64,000 nt of DNA from UBA3263 sp964586765 (GTDB lineage: Bacteria; Bacteroidota; Bacteroidia; Bacteroidales; Muribaculaceae), in NCBI GenBank assembly GCA_964586765.1, contig CAZPHN010000011.1, positions 1 to 64,000 of the forward strand, written 5' to 3'. Shown piece by piece: positions 26,539 to 35,594 of the stretch. The notes below the pieces were generated by a model. It did no database searches. It saw only the letters and a program-made list of their open reading frames with translations, and had not been told where the DNA came from. The stretch's first letter is position 1. The number at the start of each line of letters is the position of its first letter. A program made the position numbers and the translations under genes.

Positions 26539-27447
26539 ATGAAAGCTGCTGAAATAAGAGCCCGGTTAAAGCCATGGATGCTGCCTATCGCAATGGTAAT
26601 CGGGATAATATTTCATGAGTATATGGAAGCATTGGCATGGTCCGCGCCTTGGCTGATTTTCGCTATGTTGCTTCTGACATTTTGTAAAGTCAAGCCCAGA
26701 GAAATCCGTGTTTCGACTCTCTCTAAGGTTTTGATTCCGGTGCAGATTCTCGGCGCGGTGGGATTGTATATTGTATTGAAACCGCTGAATGAGAGTCTGG
26801 CTCAGGGATTATTTATTTGTGTGTTCTGTCCTACTGCTACTGCCGCACCGGTTATTGTCGGTATGCTTGGAGGCTCAGTTCCGCGTCTGGCAACATTCTC
26901 TATACTGAGCAATCTGACAGTTGCCGTACTCGCGCCGCTGATTTTTACGCTTATAGGAACGGAGGGCGTTGAATTTATTCCTACTTTTCTTGCTATTGCG
27001 GCAAAGGTTATTCCGCTGATTGTCGGACCGCTGATCGTTGCCTTTACTTTGCTGCGCTGGACACCGAAAGTACATAAGCAGTTGGCAACCCATGCCGGTC
27101 TTTCCTTTTATATGTGGGCTATTTCGCTGATTATAGTTGTTGGTCGTGCCGTAAGTTTTGTGATGCATGAGCCGGCGCGCGAGATTCCTATAATGGTTGC
27201 GCTCGGAATTGGAGCCGGAGTGGTCTGTGTGCTTCAGTTCATAATAGGGCGACGGATTGGAGCAAGGTGCGGTGACCGGATTGCGGGCGCGCAGGGGCTT
27301 GCGCAGAAGAATACCGTGCTGGCGATATGGATGGCTATGACTTTCTTAAATCCGGTATGTTCGGTCGCGCCGGCGGCTTATATCGCATGGCAGAACACCA
27401 TAAATTCCGTCCAGCTATATCTTTTCAGTAAGAAAAGCTCTCGCTGA
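26539..27447 (+). CDS. BASS-family (bile acid:Na+ symporter-like) transporter
   Basis: A 302-aa membrane protein with nine or ten hydrophobic segments. FCPTATAAPVIVGMLGGS (about residues 95-112) and ATFSILSNLTVAVLAPLIF match the first half of the BASS fold. KNTVLAIWMAMTFLNPV matches the second crossing region. It probably shares the cstA promoter. Substrate unknown; relatives carry organic acids such as pyruvate or pantoate, as well as bile acids. Confidence 0.78.
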   Translation: MKAAEIRARLKPWMLPIAMVIGIIFHEYMEALAWSAPWLIFAMLLLTFCKVKPREIRVSTLSKVLIPVQILGAVGLYIVLKPLNESLAQGLFICVFCPTATAAPVIVGMLGGSVPRLATFSILSNLTVAVLAPLIFTLIGTEGVEFIPTFLAIAAKVIPLIVGPLIVAFTLLRWTPKVHKQLATHAGLSFYMWAISLIIVVGRAVSFVMHEPAREIPIMVALGIGAGVVCVLQFIIGRRIGARCGDRIAGAQGLAQKNTVLAIWMAMTFLNPVCSVAPAAYIAWQNTINSVQLYLFSKKSSR

Positions 27448-27474
27448 CTTTCAAAAGCAAATTTGCGCATTTCT

Positions 27475-27504
27475 TTTGTTTTTCAGCAAAAATCCGTAAC
27501 TTTG
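27475..27504 (+). promoter_or_regulatory. promoter of the DASS carrier gene
   Basis: TTTG (27475-27478), 18 nt, TAACTTTG (27497-27504): a textbook Bacteroidetes promoter. The leader to the ATG at 27552 is about 42 nt. Confidence 0.8.
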
Positions 27505-27551
27505 CAGGCGTTTTTCGGAACAAAACCAACATTAATTACCTATAATTCATC

Positions 27552-29054
27552 ATGTTTAAAAACTTTCACGGATATCATCTGCTCGAGTCTTACCATGAAT
27601 GGAAGAAAGAGCATAGAATGAATCGCAATCCTTTAGGTCTCAAAGGACTGAAAATCGCTATTGCTGTTATCGCTACACTCTTTTTCTGGTTTGTACCGGC
27701 ATCAACCTATGGTTTGACCGGCATCAACCCTATCGAGCAGCGCGTAATCGGTATCTTCGTTTTTGCCGCCCTTATGTGGCTTTTCGACGCAGTTCCTGCA
27801 TGGACCACTTCTATGGTGGTAGTGGTTCTGCTGCTATTTACAACATCTGACTCTTCTCTCTGGTTCCTTCGCCCGGAATCATCGGACATAAAGCTTGTAT
27901 CATATAAGGCAATCCTTGCTTGTTTCGCTGACCCCACCATCATGCTCTTCATCGGCGGTTTCATTATTGCCATTGCAGCTACAAAGAGCGGACTTGACGT
28001 GAAACTTGCCAAGACCCTGCTCACTCCGTTCGGCACCAAGAGCGAGAACGTTCTGCTCGGTTTCCTTTTGGTGACCGGTCTGTTCTCAATGTTCATCTCC
28101 AACACCGCTACCGCTGCAATGATGTTGACCTTCCTTGCTCCGGTGCTTCGAGTGCTTCCCGCGGACGGTAAGGGTAAAATCGGTCTCGCTTTAGCAATTC
28201 CTATCGGTGCAAACATCGGCGGTATGGGTACTCCTATCGGTACTCCTCCGAACGCCATCGCCCTGAAGTATCTCAACGACCCCGAGGGTATGAACCTTGG
28301 TATCGGTTTCGGTCAGTGGATGATGGTAATGGTTCCTCTGACCATACTGCTGCTCGTTATTGCATGGTTCATGCTTAAGACCGTATTCCCCTTCAAGCAG
28401 AAAACCATCAACCTCGTTATTGAGGATAACCACAAGAGCGATTGGCGCAACTACGTTGTTTATGTTACTTTTGCCGTGACTATCCTTCTCTGGCTTACCG
28501 ACTCTATTACCGGTGTGAACGCAAATGTGGTTGCTATGCTTCCTGTCGGCGTGCTGACAATAGCCGGTGTGATTACCAAGCGTGACCTTGAAGAAATCTC
28601 ATGGTCAATCCTCTGGATGATTGCCGGTGCGTTCGCTCTCGGTGTTGCTCTAAACCAGACCGGACTTGCCCAGCACCTCATCGAGGCTATTCCTTTTGCA
28701 ACATGGTCGCCGCTTATGGTTATCATTGGTTCTGGTCTTATCTGCTACCTCATGGCAAACTTCATCAGCCATACCGCTACAGCAGCCCTCTTCGTTCCGA
28801 TTCTTGCCATTGTCGGCACCAACATGGAGTCGCTTTCAGTATATGGCGGCGTAGGCACCCTGCTCATCGGTGTGGCAATCTGCTCATCAGTTGCAATGGT
28901 GCTCCCGATTTCAACTCCCCCGAATGCCCTTGCCGATGCTACCGGACTTATCAAGCAGAAAGATATGGTAAAGACCGGTCTCATCATGGGCTTCTTCGGC
29001 TTGCTTCTTGGTTATATCGTTCTTATTATTTCAGGAAAGTATGGTCTCCTTTAA
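27552..29054 (+). CDS. DASS (SLC13) family sodium-coupled anion/dicarboxylate symporter
   Basis: A 500-aa inner-membrane carrier. The paired substrate/sodium motifs of the family are visible: SNTATAAMM (first half) and SHTATAALF (second half), plus GTPIGTPPNAIA and STPPNALA. About 12 TM segments. Codon use is strongly biased to preferred codons, like the porin downstream, suggesting high expression. The porin gene starts inside its last codons, which suggests joint import of a C4-dicarboxylate, citrate or sulfate-type anion across both membranes. Confidence 0.9.
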   Translation: MFKNFHGYHLLESYHEWKKEHRMNRNPLGLKGLKIAIAVIATLFFWFVPASTYGLTGINPIEQRVIGIFVFAALMWLFDAVPAWTTSMVVVVLLLFTTSDSSLWFLRPESSDIKLVSYKAILACFADPTIMLFIGGFIIAIAATKSGLDVKLAKTLLTPFGTKSENVLLGFLLVTGLFSMFISNTATAAMMLTFLAPVLRVLPADGKGKIGLALAIPIGANIGGMGTPIGTPPNAIALKYLNDPEGMNLGIGFGQWMMVMVPLTILLLVIAWFMLKTVFPFKQKTINLVIEDNHKSDWRNYVVYVTFAVTILLWLTDSITGVNANVVAMLPVGVLTIAGVITKRDLEEISWSILWMIAGAFALGVALNQTGLAQHLIEAIPFATWSPLMVIIGSGLICYLMANFISHTATAALFVPILAIVGTNMESLSVYGGVGTLLIGVAICSSVAMVLPISTPPNALADATGLIKQKDMVKTGLIMGFFGLLLGYIVLIISGKYGLL

Positions 29055-30054
29055 GAATATTGTAATGACATCGCTCCTTCTTGCTGCAGCCGCTACGGCT
29101 GCAGCAGAAGATGCTGCCGTAAATTATGTGCCGCAGGTCCATGGCGTTATCCGTCCGCGTTGGGAAATAGATACCCGTAGCGGCGACCAGCGTTTCCGAG
29201 TGCGCAACACCCGTCTGAGTGTAGCCGGTTATGCAGCTCCGAGCATCGACTATTTCGTTCAGGCTGAGTTTAACGATGAGGACCATCTGATGCTCCTCGA
29301 TGCCTACGGTCGTTTCCGTATTGTCAAGGGTCTGACCGTTCAAGGCGGACAGTTTCGTATGCCGTTCGGTGTAGAGAGTTTCCGCGCGCCTAACAACTAT
29401 TATTTTGCCAACCGCTCCTTTATGGGTAAGCAGATGATGAATTACCGTGCCCTCGGTGCTAAGGTGTCTTATGCCATCCCTTCAACTCCCTTGACCTTAG
29501 AGGCAGGTGCGTTCAATACCGTTTCGCTCCACAAGGGTTCCGCTTATAGCCACCACATCGCAGGAGCGACCAAGGCAATCGTTGCGCTTCCCGAAGGTTT
29601 CAAGCTGACTGCCGGCTGGGCTTCGATTAAGCCTGCCGTGACCCGCTCTAATCTTGCTAACGTATGTCTGGAGTGGAGCAACAGCAATGTGCTTGCCGTA
29701 GCTGAATACATGTATCAGCACTATTGTCACGACACCTATAAGGATGCCCACTCATACGTAGCCTTTGTAGACTGGCATAAACCGGTAAAATGGGGCGTTT
29801 TCAACCGCTGGTCAATTCAGGGTCGTTTCGATGGTTTGACTGACCAATATCAGCTTGCCACCAACAAGACCGATCCAGTTGCCGGCGAAACATTCAATTT
29901 CAAGCGCAACCGCGCTACCATCGGTTCAACCGTTACTTATTCTTATAAGGCAATTCACGCCGATGTACGTATCAACTACGAAAAGTATTTCGACTGGAAA
30001 GGCGGCGATGCAGTCAGCGACTGCTTCGTAACCGAAATCGTAGTCCGCTTCTAA
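29041..30054 (+). CDS. outer-membrane porin, OprO/OprP-like beta-barrel
   Basis: A 337-aa protein with a signal peptide (KNIVMTSLLLAAAATAAAED). Amphipathic strands follow, beginning VHGVIRPRWEIDTRSGDQRFRVRN written here as two parts of the first barrel hairpin. GRFRIVKGLTVQGGQFRMPFG is a typical OprP-like segment. It ends with an aromatic residue (VVRF), as outer-membrane barrels do. The ATG at 29041 overlaps the DASS gene by 14 bp and has AGGAAAG just upstream; a later ATG (29062) would lose the basic n-region. The overlap couples an outer-membrane pore to an inner-membrane anion carrier. Confidence 0.82.
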   Translation: MVSFKNIVMTSLLLAAAATAAAEDAAVNYVPQVHGVIRPRWEIDTRSGDQRFRVRNTRLSVAGYAAPSIDYFVQAEFNDEDHLMLLDAYGRFRIVKGLTVQGGQFRMPFGVESFRAPNNYYFANRSFMGKQMMNYRALGAKVSYAIPSTPLTLEAGAFNTVSLHKGSAYSHHIAGATKAIVALPEGFKLTAGWASIKPAVTRSNLANVCLEWSNSNVLAVAEYMYQHYCHDTYKDAHSYVAFVDWHKPVKWGVFNRWSIQGRFDGLTDQYQLATNKTDPVAGETFNFKRNRATIGSTVTYSYKAIHADVRINYEKYFDWKGGDAVSDCFVTEIVVRF

Positions 30055-30071
30055 TAAAAATCTGCAATTTG

Positions 30072-30114
30072 AAAGGGAGCTTTCGCCAAAACAAAGCGAA
30101 AGCTCCCTTTTTTT
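30072..30114 (+). terminator. terminator after the DASS-porin operon
   Basis: AAAGGGAGCTTTCGC (30072-30086) pairs perfectly with GCGAAAGCTCCCTTT (30096-30110) and is followed by T4. It also lies at the 3' end of the MerR gene on the other strand. Confidence 0.88.
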
Positions 30115-30120
30115 GATATT

Positions 30121-30465
30121 TTAGGATTTGAGGCGGGAGAGAGAGTCGCGGAGGGCGATGAGCTGGGCGCGGATATTTTCGAGGCGTTCAAGGGCGCGCG
30201 CTTTTGTCGCGACGGTGTCGGAGCCAATACGCATCTGCTGGATTGCCGCTTCGATTTTCAGTCCTTTGTCGTGGACCAGATAACGAATCTGCTGGAGCAT
30301 TTCGACATCGGCAGGGGTATAGTAGCGTGTACCTTTGGCGTTACGGCGCGGCTGAAGCTTTGGAAACATGGATTCCCAGTATCGGAGGGTGCTTGCTGGA
30401 ACGTCAACAAGCTCGCTCACCTCGCGTATGCGGTAGTATTTTTTTGTAAGGTCAATAGATTCCAT
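30121..30465 (-). CDS. MerR-family transcriptional regulator
   Basis: A 114-aa protein with a MerR winged helix at residues 9-75 (YRIREVSELVDVPASTLRYW, then RYYTPADVEMLQQIRYL). A short helical dimerisation tail follows. No metal-binding cysteines or effector domain are present, so the signal is unknown. It follows the M23 peptidase gene by 5 bp and is probably co-transcribed with it; the pair is commonly adjacent in Bacteroidales. Confidence 0.88.
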   Translation of the reverse strand: MESIDLTKKYYRIREVSELVDVPASTLRYWESMFPKLQPRRNAKGTRYYTPADVEMLQQIRYLVHDKGLKIEAAIQQMRIGSDTVATKARALERLENIRAQLIALRDSLSRLKS

Positions 30466-30470
30466 AATAA

Positions 30471-31433
30471 TCAGTCCATTACATGACCGGCATTTTCAGC
30501 ATGAGTTATCATCTCGGCATATTCCTCGGGGGTGAGGTCATAGAAGTAATAATTGACAGGGTTCTGCGGTATTCCGCGCAGGCGTACCTCATAGTGGACA
30601 TGGGGTCCGGTTGATTTACCGGTATTTCCGGATGAGGCGATGCGGTCGCCACGGTTCACTTTCTGTCCCGGTTTGACGTCAATCTTTGAAAGATGGGCAT
30701 AGCGGGTAGTGTATCCGTAGCCATGGTCAATTTCTATAAGGTTGCCATAGCCGCTGCTCCATTCGGCACTTACCACGGTACCATTGCCGGTAGCATAGAC
30801 GGGGGTACCCACGTCGCAGGCAAAGTCCATGCCTTCGTGCATTTTGATGGTGCCGTAAACCGGGTCGACGCGACGACCATAGCCTGACGCCATCTGCTTT
30901 AGGCTGAGTTCCGATACGGGCTGAATGGCGGGGATATGGGCAAGACGGTCGGTGCTTGCGCGCGCAAGGTCAGCGAGACGGTCAAAACTGCGGCTCTGTA
31001 CGACCAATTCGCGGTCAAGCAGGTTCATCTTGTCGTTTAGGTCGTCAACAAGGCGATTGTCAGGAAGCGAGCTGAGTTGATTGAGCCGCTCGAGTCCGGC
31101 ATAACGTTGAGCGTCGGTTATACGGTCGGTCTGCATAATTACGCGATAGAAGTTATTGTCGCGTTCGGCAATATCATCCAATACCTCAAGGGCGTCATCA
31201 AGGCGCGAATTTAGCAAGGAAAGCTGCTGGCGGAGCTCGCGGTTCTCATTTCGGAGCATACGCTCTTTAGGAAGGTCGATTATTCCGTCGAGAAGAAAGA
31301 ACATGGCATAGCCAAGAGCCAGAGAAACAAGGAAATGCGATATAGCGGCAATCCATCGGCGACGTCTTGTTGGGTAGACTCGCTCATATGTTTCCGTAGT
31401 TGGGTTATACCTGTAATAAACCTTTCTGCTCAT
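30471..31433 (-). CDS. M23-family (LytM) peptidoglycan endopeptidase, membrane-anchored
   Basis: A 320-aa protein with a basic cytosolic start (TRRRRW), one TM helix (about 27-50), and a coiled coil (55-90). The LytM domain spans about 190-290. Zinc ligands are visible in HEGMD (His199, Asp203) and in GPHVHYE near residue 280, so the enzyme looks active. The coiled coil before LytM resembles cell-division or envelope-remodelling factors. Confidence 0.92.
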   Translation of the reverse strand: MSRKVYYRYNPTTETYERVYPTRRRRWIAAISHFLVSLALGYAMFFLLDGIIDLPKERMLRNENRELRQQLSLLNSRLDDALEVLDDIAERDNNFYRVIMQTDRITDAQRYAGLERLNQLSSLPDNRLVDDLNDKMNLLDRELVVQSRSFDRLADLARASTDRLAHIPAIQPVSELSLKQMASGYGRRVDPVYGTIKMHEGMDFACDVGTPVYATGNGTVVSAEWSSGYGNLIEIDHGYGYTTRYAHLSKIDVKPGQKVNRGDRIASSGNTGKSTGPHVHYEVRLRGIPQNPVNYYFYDLTPEEYAEMITHAENAGHVMD

Positions 31434-31537
31434 AAATTATTTGCAAAAGTACAAAAAAATCCAAAAAGATTTGCGAAAATAAAAAACTATTTGCTAAATT
31501 AGCGGCTGTAAAACAGACATAGTTTTTTTCTAAACAT

Positions 31538-32086
31538 ATGATTTTCAATTTTAGAGTCGTTTCCGATGAGGTGGACAATTTCCGCCGTGACATTCAGATT
31601 GATGCAGATTCAACCTTTCTGGACCTGCGTAATGCCATTTATGACAGTGTGAACTATGATAAGAACCAGATGTGTTCATTCTTTATATGTGATGATAACT
31701 GGGAGAAAAATCGCGAGATTACTATTGAGGATATGGGACTTGACGCATCAGAAGACGCATATCTGATGGATGAGACCATTATAAGTGATGAGATAGAGGA
31801 TGAGGGGGCGCGGCTGATGCTGACGTTCGATTATCTTAACGACCGTTCATTTTATATTGAGCTTAAAAAGACCGAGACCGGACGCACGCTGTCAGAGGCA
31901 TTGTGTACCAGCGCGATGGGTACCGCTCCCGCTCAGGAGTCGCAGCTTGAGGAACTTGACATCAAGCCACTTGCAAAGAATGCAAAGGCAATTGAGGACT
32001 TCGATGAGGAGTTCTATGGCTCGGATTCGTACAATGATGACGAGTTTGACGCTGCCGGTTTTGATGAAATGACCCTCGAGGAATAA
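31538..32086 (+). CDS. pRiA4b ORF-3-like protein
   Basis: A 182-aa acidic protein. The pattern VVSDEVDNFRRDIQID, FLDLRNAIYDSVNYD, then LMLTFDYLNDRSFYIELKK matches the plasmid pRiA4b ORF-3 / TnpR-like passenger domain (residues 1-110). The C-terminal 60 residues are very acidic (EDFDEEFYGSDSYNDDEFD). It stands alone between two outward-reading regions with its own terminator. Function is not established; no transposase is near, so I see no sign of a mobile element. Confidence 0.72.
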   Translation: MIFNFRVVSDEVDNFRRDIQIDADSTFLDLRNAIYDSVNYDKNQMCSFFICDDNWEKNREITIEDMGLDASEDAYLMDETIISDEIEDEGARLMLTFDYLNDRSFYIELKKTETGRTLSEALCTSAMGTAPAQESQLEELDIKPLAKNAKAIEDFDEEFYGSDSYNDDEFDAAGFDEMTLEE

Positions 32087-32143
32087 ACTCCCGTTTAAAG
32101 AATTAAAATAATCATGGCGGACTCATCGAGAATCCGCCAAATT

Positions 32144-32176
32144 AAAAGACGCTTACCATCACGGTAAACGTCTTTT
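32144..32176. terminator. bidirectional terminator between the pRiA4b-like gene and lpxA
   Basis: AAAAGACGCTTACC pairs with GGTAAACGTCTTTT with one mismatch and a 5-nt loop; A4 and T4 flank it. A weaker 6-bp hairpin (32116-32138) precedes it. The genes converge here. Confidence 0.8.
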
Positions 32177-32198
32177 ATTGAAATTGATTATTTGTGAA

Positions 32199-32984
32199 TT
32201 AGTTGTTGCCTTTGAGGATGCCGCGTTTTGATGCGCGGATAAAGGAAATGATTTCGTTGCGCAGTTCGCTTTCGGGGATAGTTTGCTCAACGCAAGCTAA
32301 GGCACTGGTGGTGTTCAGGTCTGTCGAGAAGATTATGCGATAAATCTCCTGAAGCAGGGAAATCTGCTCGGTTGAGAAACCGCGACGGCGCAGACCAACG
32401 ACATTAATACCCACGTATGAGCTCGGATTGCGACCACACATAATGTAGGGGGGGATGTCCTTGTTGATTAATGAACCGCCTTGCATCATTACGTGTGCGC
32501 CCACGTGGCAGAATTGGTGGATAAGCGAGCCGCCACCAATGACGGCGTGATGGTCAATATGCACTTCTCCGGCAATCTGGCTGGCATTGGAAATAATAAC
32601 TTTGTCACCGATTACACAGTCGTGGGCGACATGAGAGTAAGCCATAATCAGGCAGTGTGAGCCTACGATTGTCGTGCCCTTGGAGGCGGTACCGCGATTG
32701 ACGGTAACACACTCGCGAATGTTTGTATAGTCACCAATGACAGCCGTGGTTACTTCGCCCTTGAATTTCAAATCCTGAGGCGTTCCGGCTACTACGGCAC
32801 CGGAGTGGATATTACAATGGCGACCGATGCGCGCGCCGTCGAGGACTACTGCACCGGTATGGATATGCGTTCCTTCGCCTATTTCTACGTCGTCGGCAAT
32901 AAAAGCAAAGGGGTCTATTTTGACGTCGGCACCAAGACGAGCCTTAGGTGAAACGCTTGCAAGGGGACTAATAAGTTCTGACAT
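32199..32984 (-). CDS. lpxA: acyl-ACP:UDP-N-acetylglucosamine O-acyltransferase
   Basis: First step of lipid A synthesis in the cytosol. The 261-aa left-handed beta-helix protein has hexapeptide repeats from residue 1 to about 190 (ISPLASVSPKARLGADVKID). The catalytic His segment AYSHVAHDC is near 120-130, with a C-terminal helical domain after it. Last gene of lpxD-lpxC/fabZ-lpxA; the spacing to lpxC/fabZ is 2 bp. Confidence 0.95.
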   Translation of the reverse strand: MSELISPLASVSPKARLGADVKIDPFAFIADDVEIGEGTHIHTGAVVLDGARIGRHCNIHSGAVVAGTPQDLKFKGEVTTAVIGDYTNIRECVTVNRGTASKGTTIVGSHCLIMAYSHVAHDCVIGDKVIISNASQIAGEVHIDHHAVIGGGSLIHQFCHVGAHVMMQGGSLINKDIPPYIMCGRNPSSYVGINVVGLRRRGFSTEQISLLQEIYRIIFSTDLNTTSALACVEQTIPESELRNEIISFIRASKRGILKGNN

Positions 32985-32986
32985 AA

Positions 32987-34369
32987 TTACTTGTTTTTGA
33001 TAATTTGAGCCATGAATTCACACTCGGTGACGATTTTTTCGCCTACGAAAGCATAGCCTTTCATGACAGCGCAACCACGGCGCAGTTCGCTCATGAAGGA
33101 GACATGGAAAATGAGAGTGTCGCCGGGCACGACCTTATTGCGGAACTTTACGTTGTCAATCTTCATGAAATAGGTCGAATATCGCTCCGGTTCATCAACA
33201 GTAGAGAGCACGAGCAGACCGCCGGTCTGTGCCATGGCTTCAACCAGAAGGACACCTGGCATAACCGGCTCCTGAGGGAAGTGACCTTGGAAGAACGGTT
33301 CGTTACCGGTTACGTTCTTTACGCCGACAATGTAGTTGGGACCTTTGTCAATAATTTTGTCGACAAGAAGGAAGGGATAGCGGTGAGGAAGCTTTGAGCG
33401 GATATCATTGACATCCATCAGCGGCTCGATATTGGGATTATATATGGGAGCCTGAATTTCCTGACGCTTGAGTTCCTTGCGTATTTTCTTTGCGAGGGTA
33501 GTGTTGAGGCTATGACCGGGTCGGGTAGCTATTACACGACCTTTAATGCGACGACCGATGAGGGCAAGGTCGCCAAGAACGTCAAGGAGTTTATGGCGTG
33601 CCGGTTCATTGTCGTGGACCAGCGGAGTGCTGTTGACAAAGCCAAACTCGGTCACATTGACATGGGGCGCGCCCATGAGGTCAGCGATATGGTCAAGCGT
33701 TTCCTGATTCATGGGTGAATCGTAGATGACAATCGCGTTCTCAAGGTCTCCGCCTTTTATGAGATTTGCTTTTACGAGGGGTTCGATTTCACGTACAAAT
33801 ACGAAAGTGCGGCTTGCTGCGATTTCCTTTCCGAAGTCATCCAAAGAGTCAAGAGTAGCAAACTGGTTGGGTATTACCGGCGATGCAAAAGCAATCATGA
33901 CATCGATTGCAAATTCATCATCGGGCATCACTACGATTGATGAGCCGGTAGTATCGTCGCGTACTTCGATTTTTTGCTTAACTACGTAAACTTCACGCTC
34001 GGCGTTTTGCTCTTCAATGCCTGCTTTTTCAATCGCTTCAGTAATCTTGATTGCTGAACCGTCAAGAATGGGCATCTCAGGCGCGTTAACCTTAATCAGG
34101 CAGTTGTCTACACCGGCGGCATAGAGAGCGGCAAGTGCGTGTTCGATTGTGCTGACCATGGCATCGCCTTTGCCAATGACAGTGCCGCGATTTGTCGATT
34201 TAACATTTTCGGCAACCGCATCAATTATCGGCTGACCTTCGAGGTCCACACGTTGGAACTTATATCCGTGATTTTCGGGGGCGGGAGTAAATTCTGCCTC
34301 AATCTGCAGGCCTGTGTGCAAACCTGCGCCTTTGAGAATGAACGATTCTTTAAGCGTTTGCTGCTTCAT
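32987..34369 (-). CDS. fused LpxC deacetylase / FabZ 3-hydroxyacyl-ACP dehydratase
   Basis: A 460-aa bifunctional enzyme. LpxC (residues 1-300) removes the N-acetyl group and carries zinc-ligand segments STIEHALAAL and RHKLLDVLGDLALIG with PGHSLN. FabZ (about 315-460) has HRYPFLLVDKI and the catalytic GHFPQEPVMPGVLLVEAMAQ. The fusion is normal for Bacteroidales and ties lipid A to fatty acid synthesis, which compete for the same 3-hydroxyacyl-ACP. A longer frame opens at 34432 inside lpxD, but ATG at 34369 starts the conserved KQQTLKES region. Confidence 0.95.
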   Translation of the reverse strand: MKQQTLKESFILKGAGLHTGLQIEAEFTPAPENHGYKFQRVDLEGQPIIDAVAENVKSTNRGTVIGKGDAMVSTIEHALAALYAAGVDNCLIKVNAPEMPILDGSAIKITEAIEKAGIEEQNAEREVYVVKQKIEVRDDTTGSSIVVMPDDEFAIDVMIAFASPVIPNQFATLDSLDDFGKEIAASRTFVFVREIEPLVKANLIKGGDLENAIVIYDSPMNQETLDHIADLMGAPHVNVTEFGFVNSTPLVHDNEPARHKLLDVLGDLALIGRRIKGRVIATRPGHSLNTTLAKKIRKELKRQEIQAPIYNPNIEPLMDVNDIRSKLPHRYPFLLVDKIIDKGPNYIVGVKNVTGNEPFFQGHFPQEPVMPGVLLVEAMAQTGGLLVLSTVDEPERYSTYFMKIDNVKFRNKVVPGDTLIFHVSFMSELRRGCAVMKGYAFVGEKIVTECEFMAQIIKNK

Positions 34370-34382
34370 ATGTGAATGAATT

Positions 34383-35417
34383 TTAGTTTTCGAGTGATTT
34401 GATTTTCTTTTCCAGTTCGCGCACCTTGACAATGAGGTCGCCGATGTGGGTGAGCTGTGCCTGCTGGCGCATCCACTGGCGTGCGGGTTGCGCGGGAGTG
34501 CCCATCAGTACGGCTCCGTCGGGGGTATTGGAGTGGAGACCGCTTTGCGCACCAATGTTTACCTTGCTGCCAATAGAGATATGACCGGCAATGCCAACCT
34601 GACCGCCAACCATACAGTTGCTGCCTACTTTTGCAGAGCCGGCAATGCCAACCTGAGCTGCCATGACGGTATTTTCACCAATTTCAACGTTGTGGGCAAC
34701 CTGAATAAGATTGTCGAGCTTTGTGCCGCGCCCAATTGAGGTATGACCCATAGTGGCGCGGTCAATTGTGGTGTTTGCGCCTACTTCAACGTTGTCGGCT
34801 ATTTCAACACGTCCCATCTGGGGGATTTTCGAATATGTTCCGTCTGCCATCGGGGCAAAACCAAACCCGTCGGCACCGATAACCGCTCCGGAATGGATAA
34901 TACAGTTCTTGCCTATTACGCATCCACGATAGATTTTCGCGCCTGCATAGATTATAGTGCCTTCTCCTATGGTTACGCCATTGCCAACGTAAGCCTGCGG
35001 ATAAATTTTTGCGCCGGTGCCGATTTTTGCGCCGGTGCCGATATATGCGAATGCGCCTATATATACATCATCAGGAATTTCTACTCCGGCAGCAATAAAA
35101 TTCGGCTCTTCGATGCCTGTTGGCTGAGGGTTGGTCAACTGGTCGACCATCGTCATGAGCTGGGCAAGCGCGGAATATGGGTCTGCCACACGTATCAGGG
35201 TGGCTTTTACCGGCTCGGTAAGCTGAAAGTCTTTTGATATCAGAATTGCTCCTGCTTGACTTTCAGGGAGAAAATGGGCGTATTTGGTATTGGAAAGGAA
35301 CGTCAGAGCTTTAGGCCCTGCCGATTCTATTTTGTCAAAAGCAGACAGCATTACATCTGGGTTTCCTTCAACTGTACCGCTGATAAGTTGCGCGATTTGC
35401 TGTGCTGAGAATTCCAT
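34383..35417 (-). CDS. lpxD: UDP-3-O-acylglucosamine N-acyltransferase
   Basis: Third acylation enzyme of lipid A synthesis. The 344-aa protein has an N-terminal uridine-binding domain (1-100). A long hexapeptide beta-helix follows, with the catalytic His in HSGAVIGADGFGF (near residues 185-197). The C-terminal helix VRELEKKIKSLEN is present. First gene of the lipid A operon; lpxC/fabZ begins 14 bp after its stop. Confidence 0.95.
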   Translation of the reverse strand: MEFSAQQIAQLISGTVEGNPDVMLSAFDKIESAGPKALTFLSNTKYAHFLPESQAGAILISKDFQLTEPVKATLIRVADPYSALAQLMTMVDQLTNPQPTGIEEPNFIAAGVEIPDDVYIGAFAYIGTGAKIGTGAKIYPQAYVGNGVTIGEGTIIYAGAKIYRGCVIGKNCIIHSGAVIGADGFGFAPMADGTYSKIPQMGRVEIADNVEVGANTTIDRATMGHTSIGRGTKLDNLIQVAHNVEIGENTVMAAQVGIAGSAKVGSNCMVGGQVGIAGHISIGSKVNIGAQSGLHSNTPDGAVLMGTPAQPARQWMRQQAQLTHIGDLIVKVRELEKKIKSLEN

Positions 35418-35458
35418 TCTTTTAAACGTGATAAAATTCGTATATAATATTAATGGTG

Positions 35459-35466
35459 CAAATGTA
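35459..35466 (-). promoter_or_regulatory. candidate -7 box for the lpxD operon
   Basis: On the minus strand TACATTTG, 41 nt before the lpxD ATG. No clear TTTG at -33. Confidence 0.45.
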
Positions 35467-35560
35467 CGAAAAAATAATGGATATTTAAAATATTATATGG
35501 GATTGAAAAAAATCAGGAATGAAATAGGGTATGGGAACCAAAAAATCCGGAAAATTGTTG

Positions 35561-35568
35561 TAAATTTG
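35561..35568 (+). promoter_or_regulatory. candidate -7 box for engB
   Basis: TAAATTTG, 26 nt before the engB ATG, in the AT-rich 177-bp divergent gap with lpxD. The -33 element is not clear. Confidence 0.45.
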
Positions 35569-35594
35569 CAGTTAAATCAAAATTTCAAGTAAAA

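Noticed and set aside
31538..32086. Possible mobile-element gene, because pRiA4b ORF-3-like domains are named after a plasmid and an IS passenger
   Set aside because: No transposase, terminal repeats or target duplication are near; the family is also common on chromosomes.
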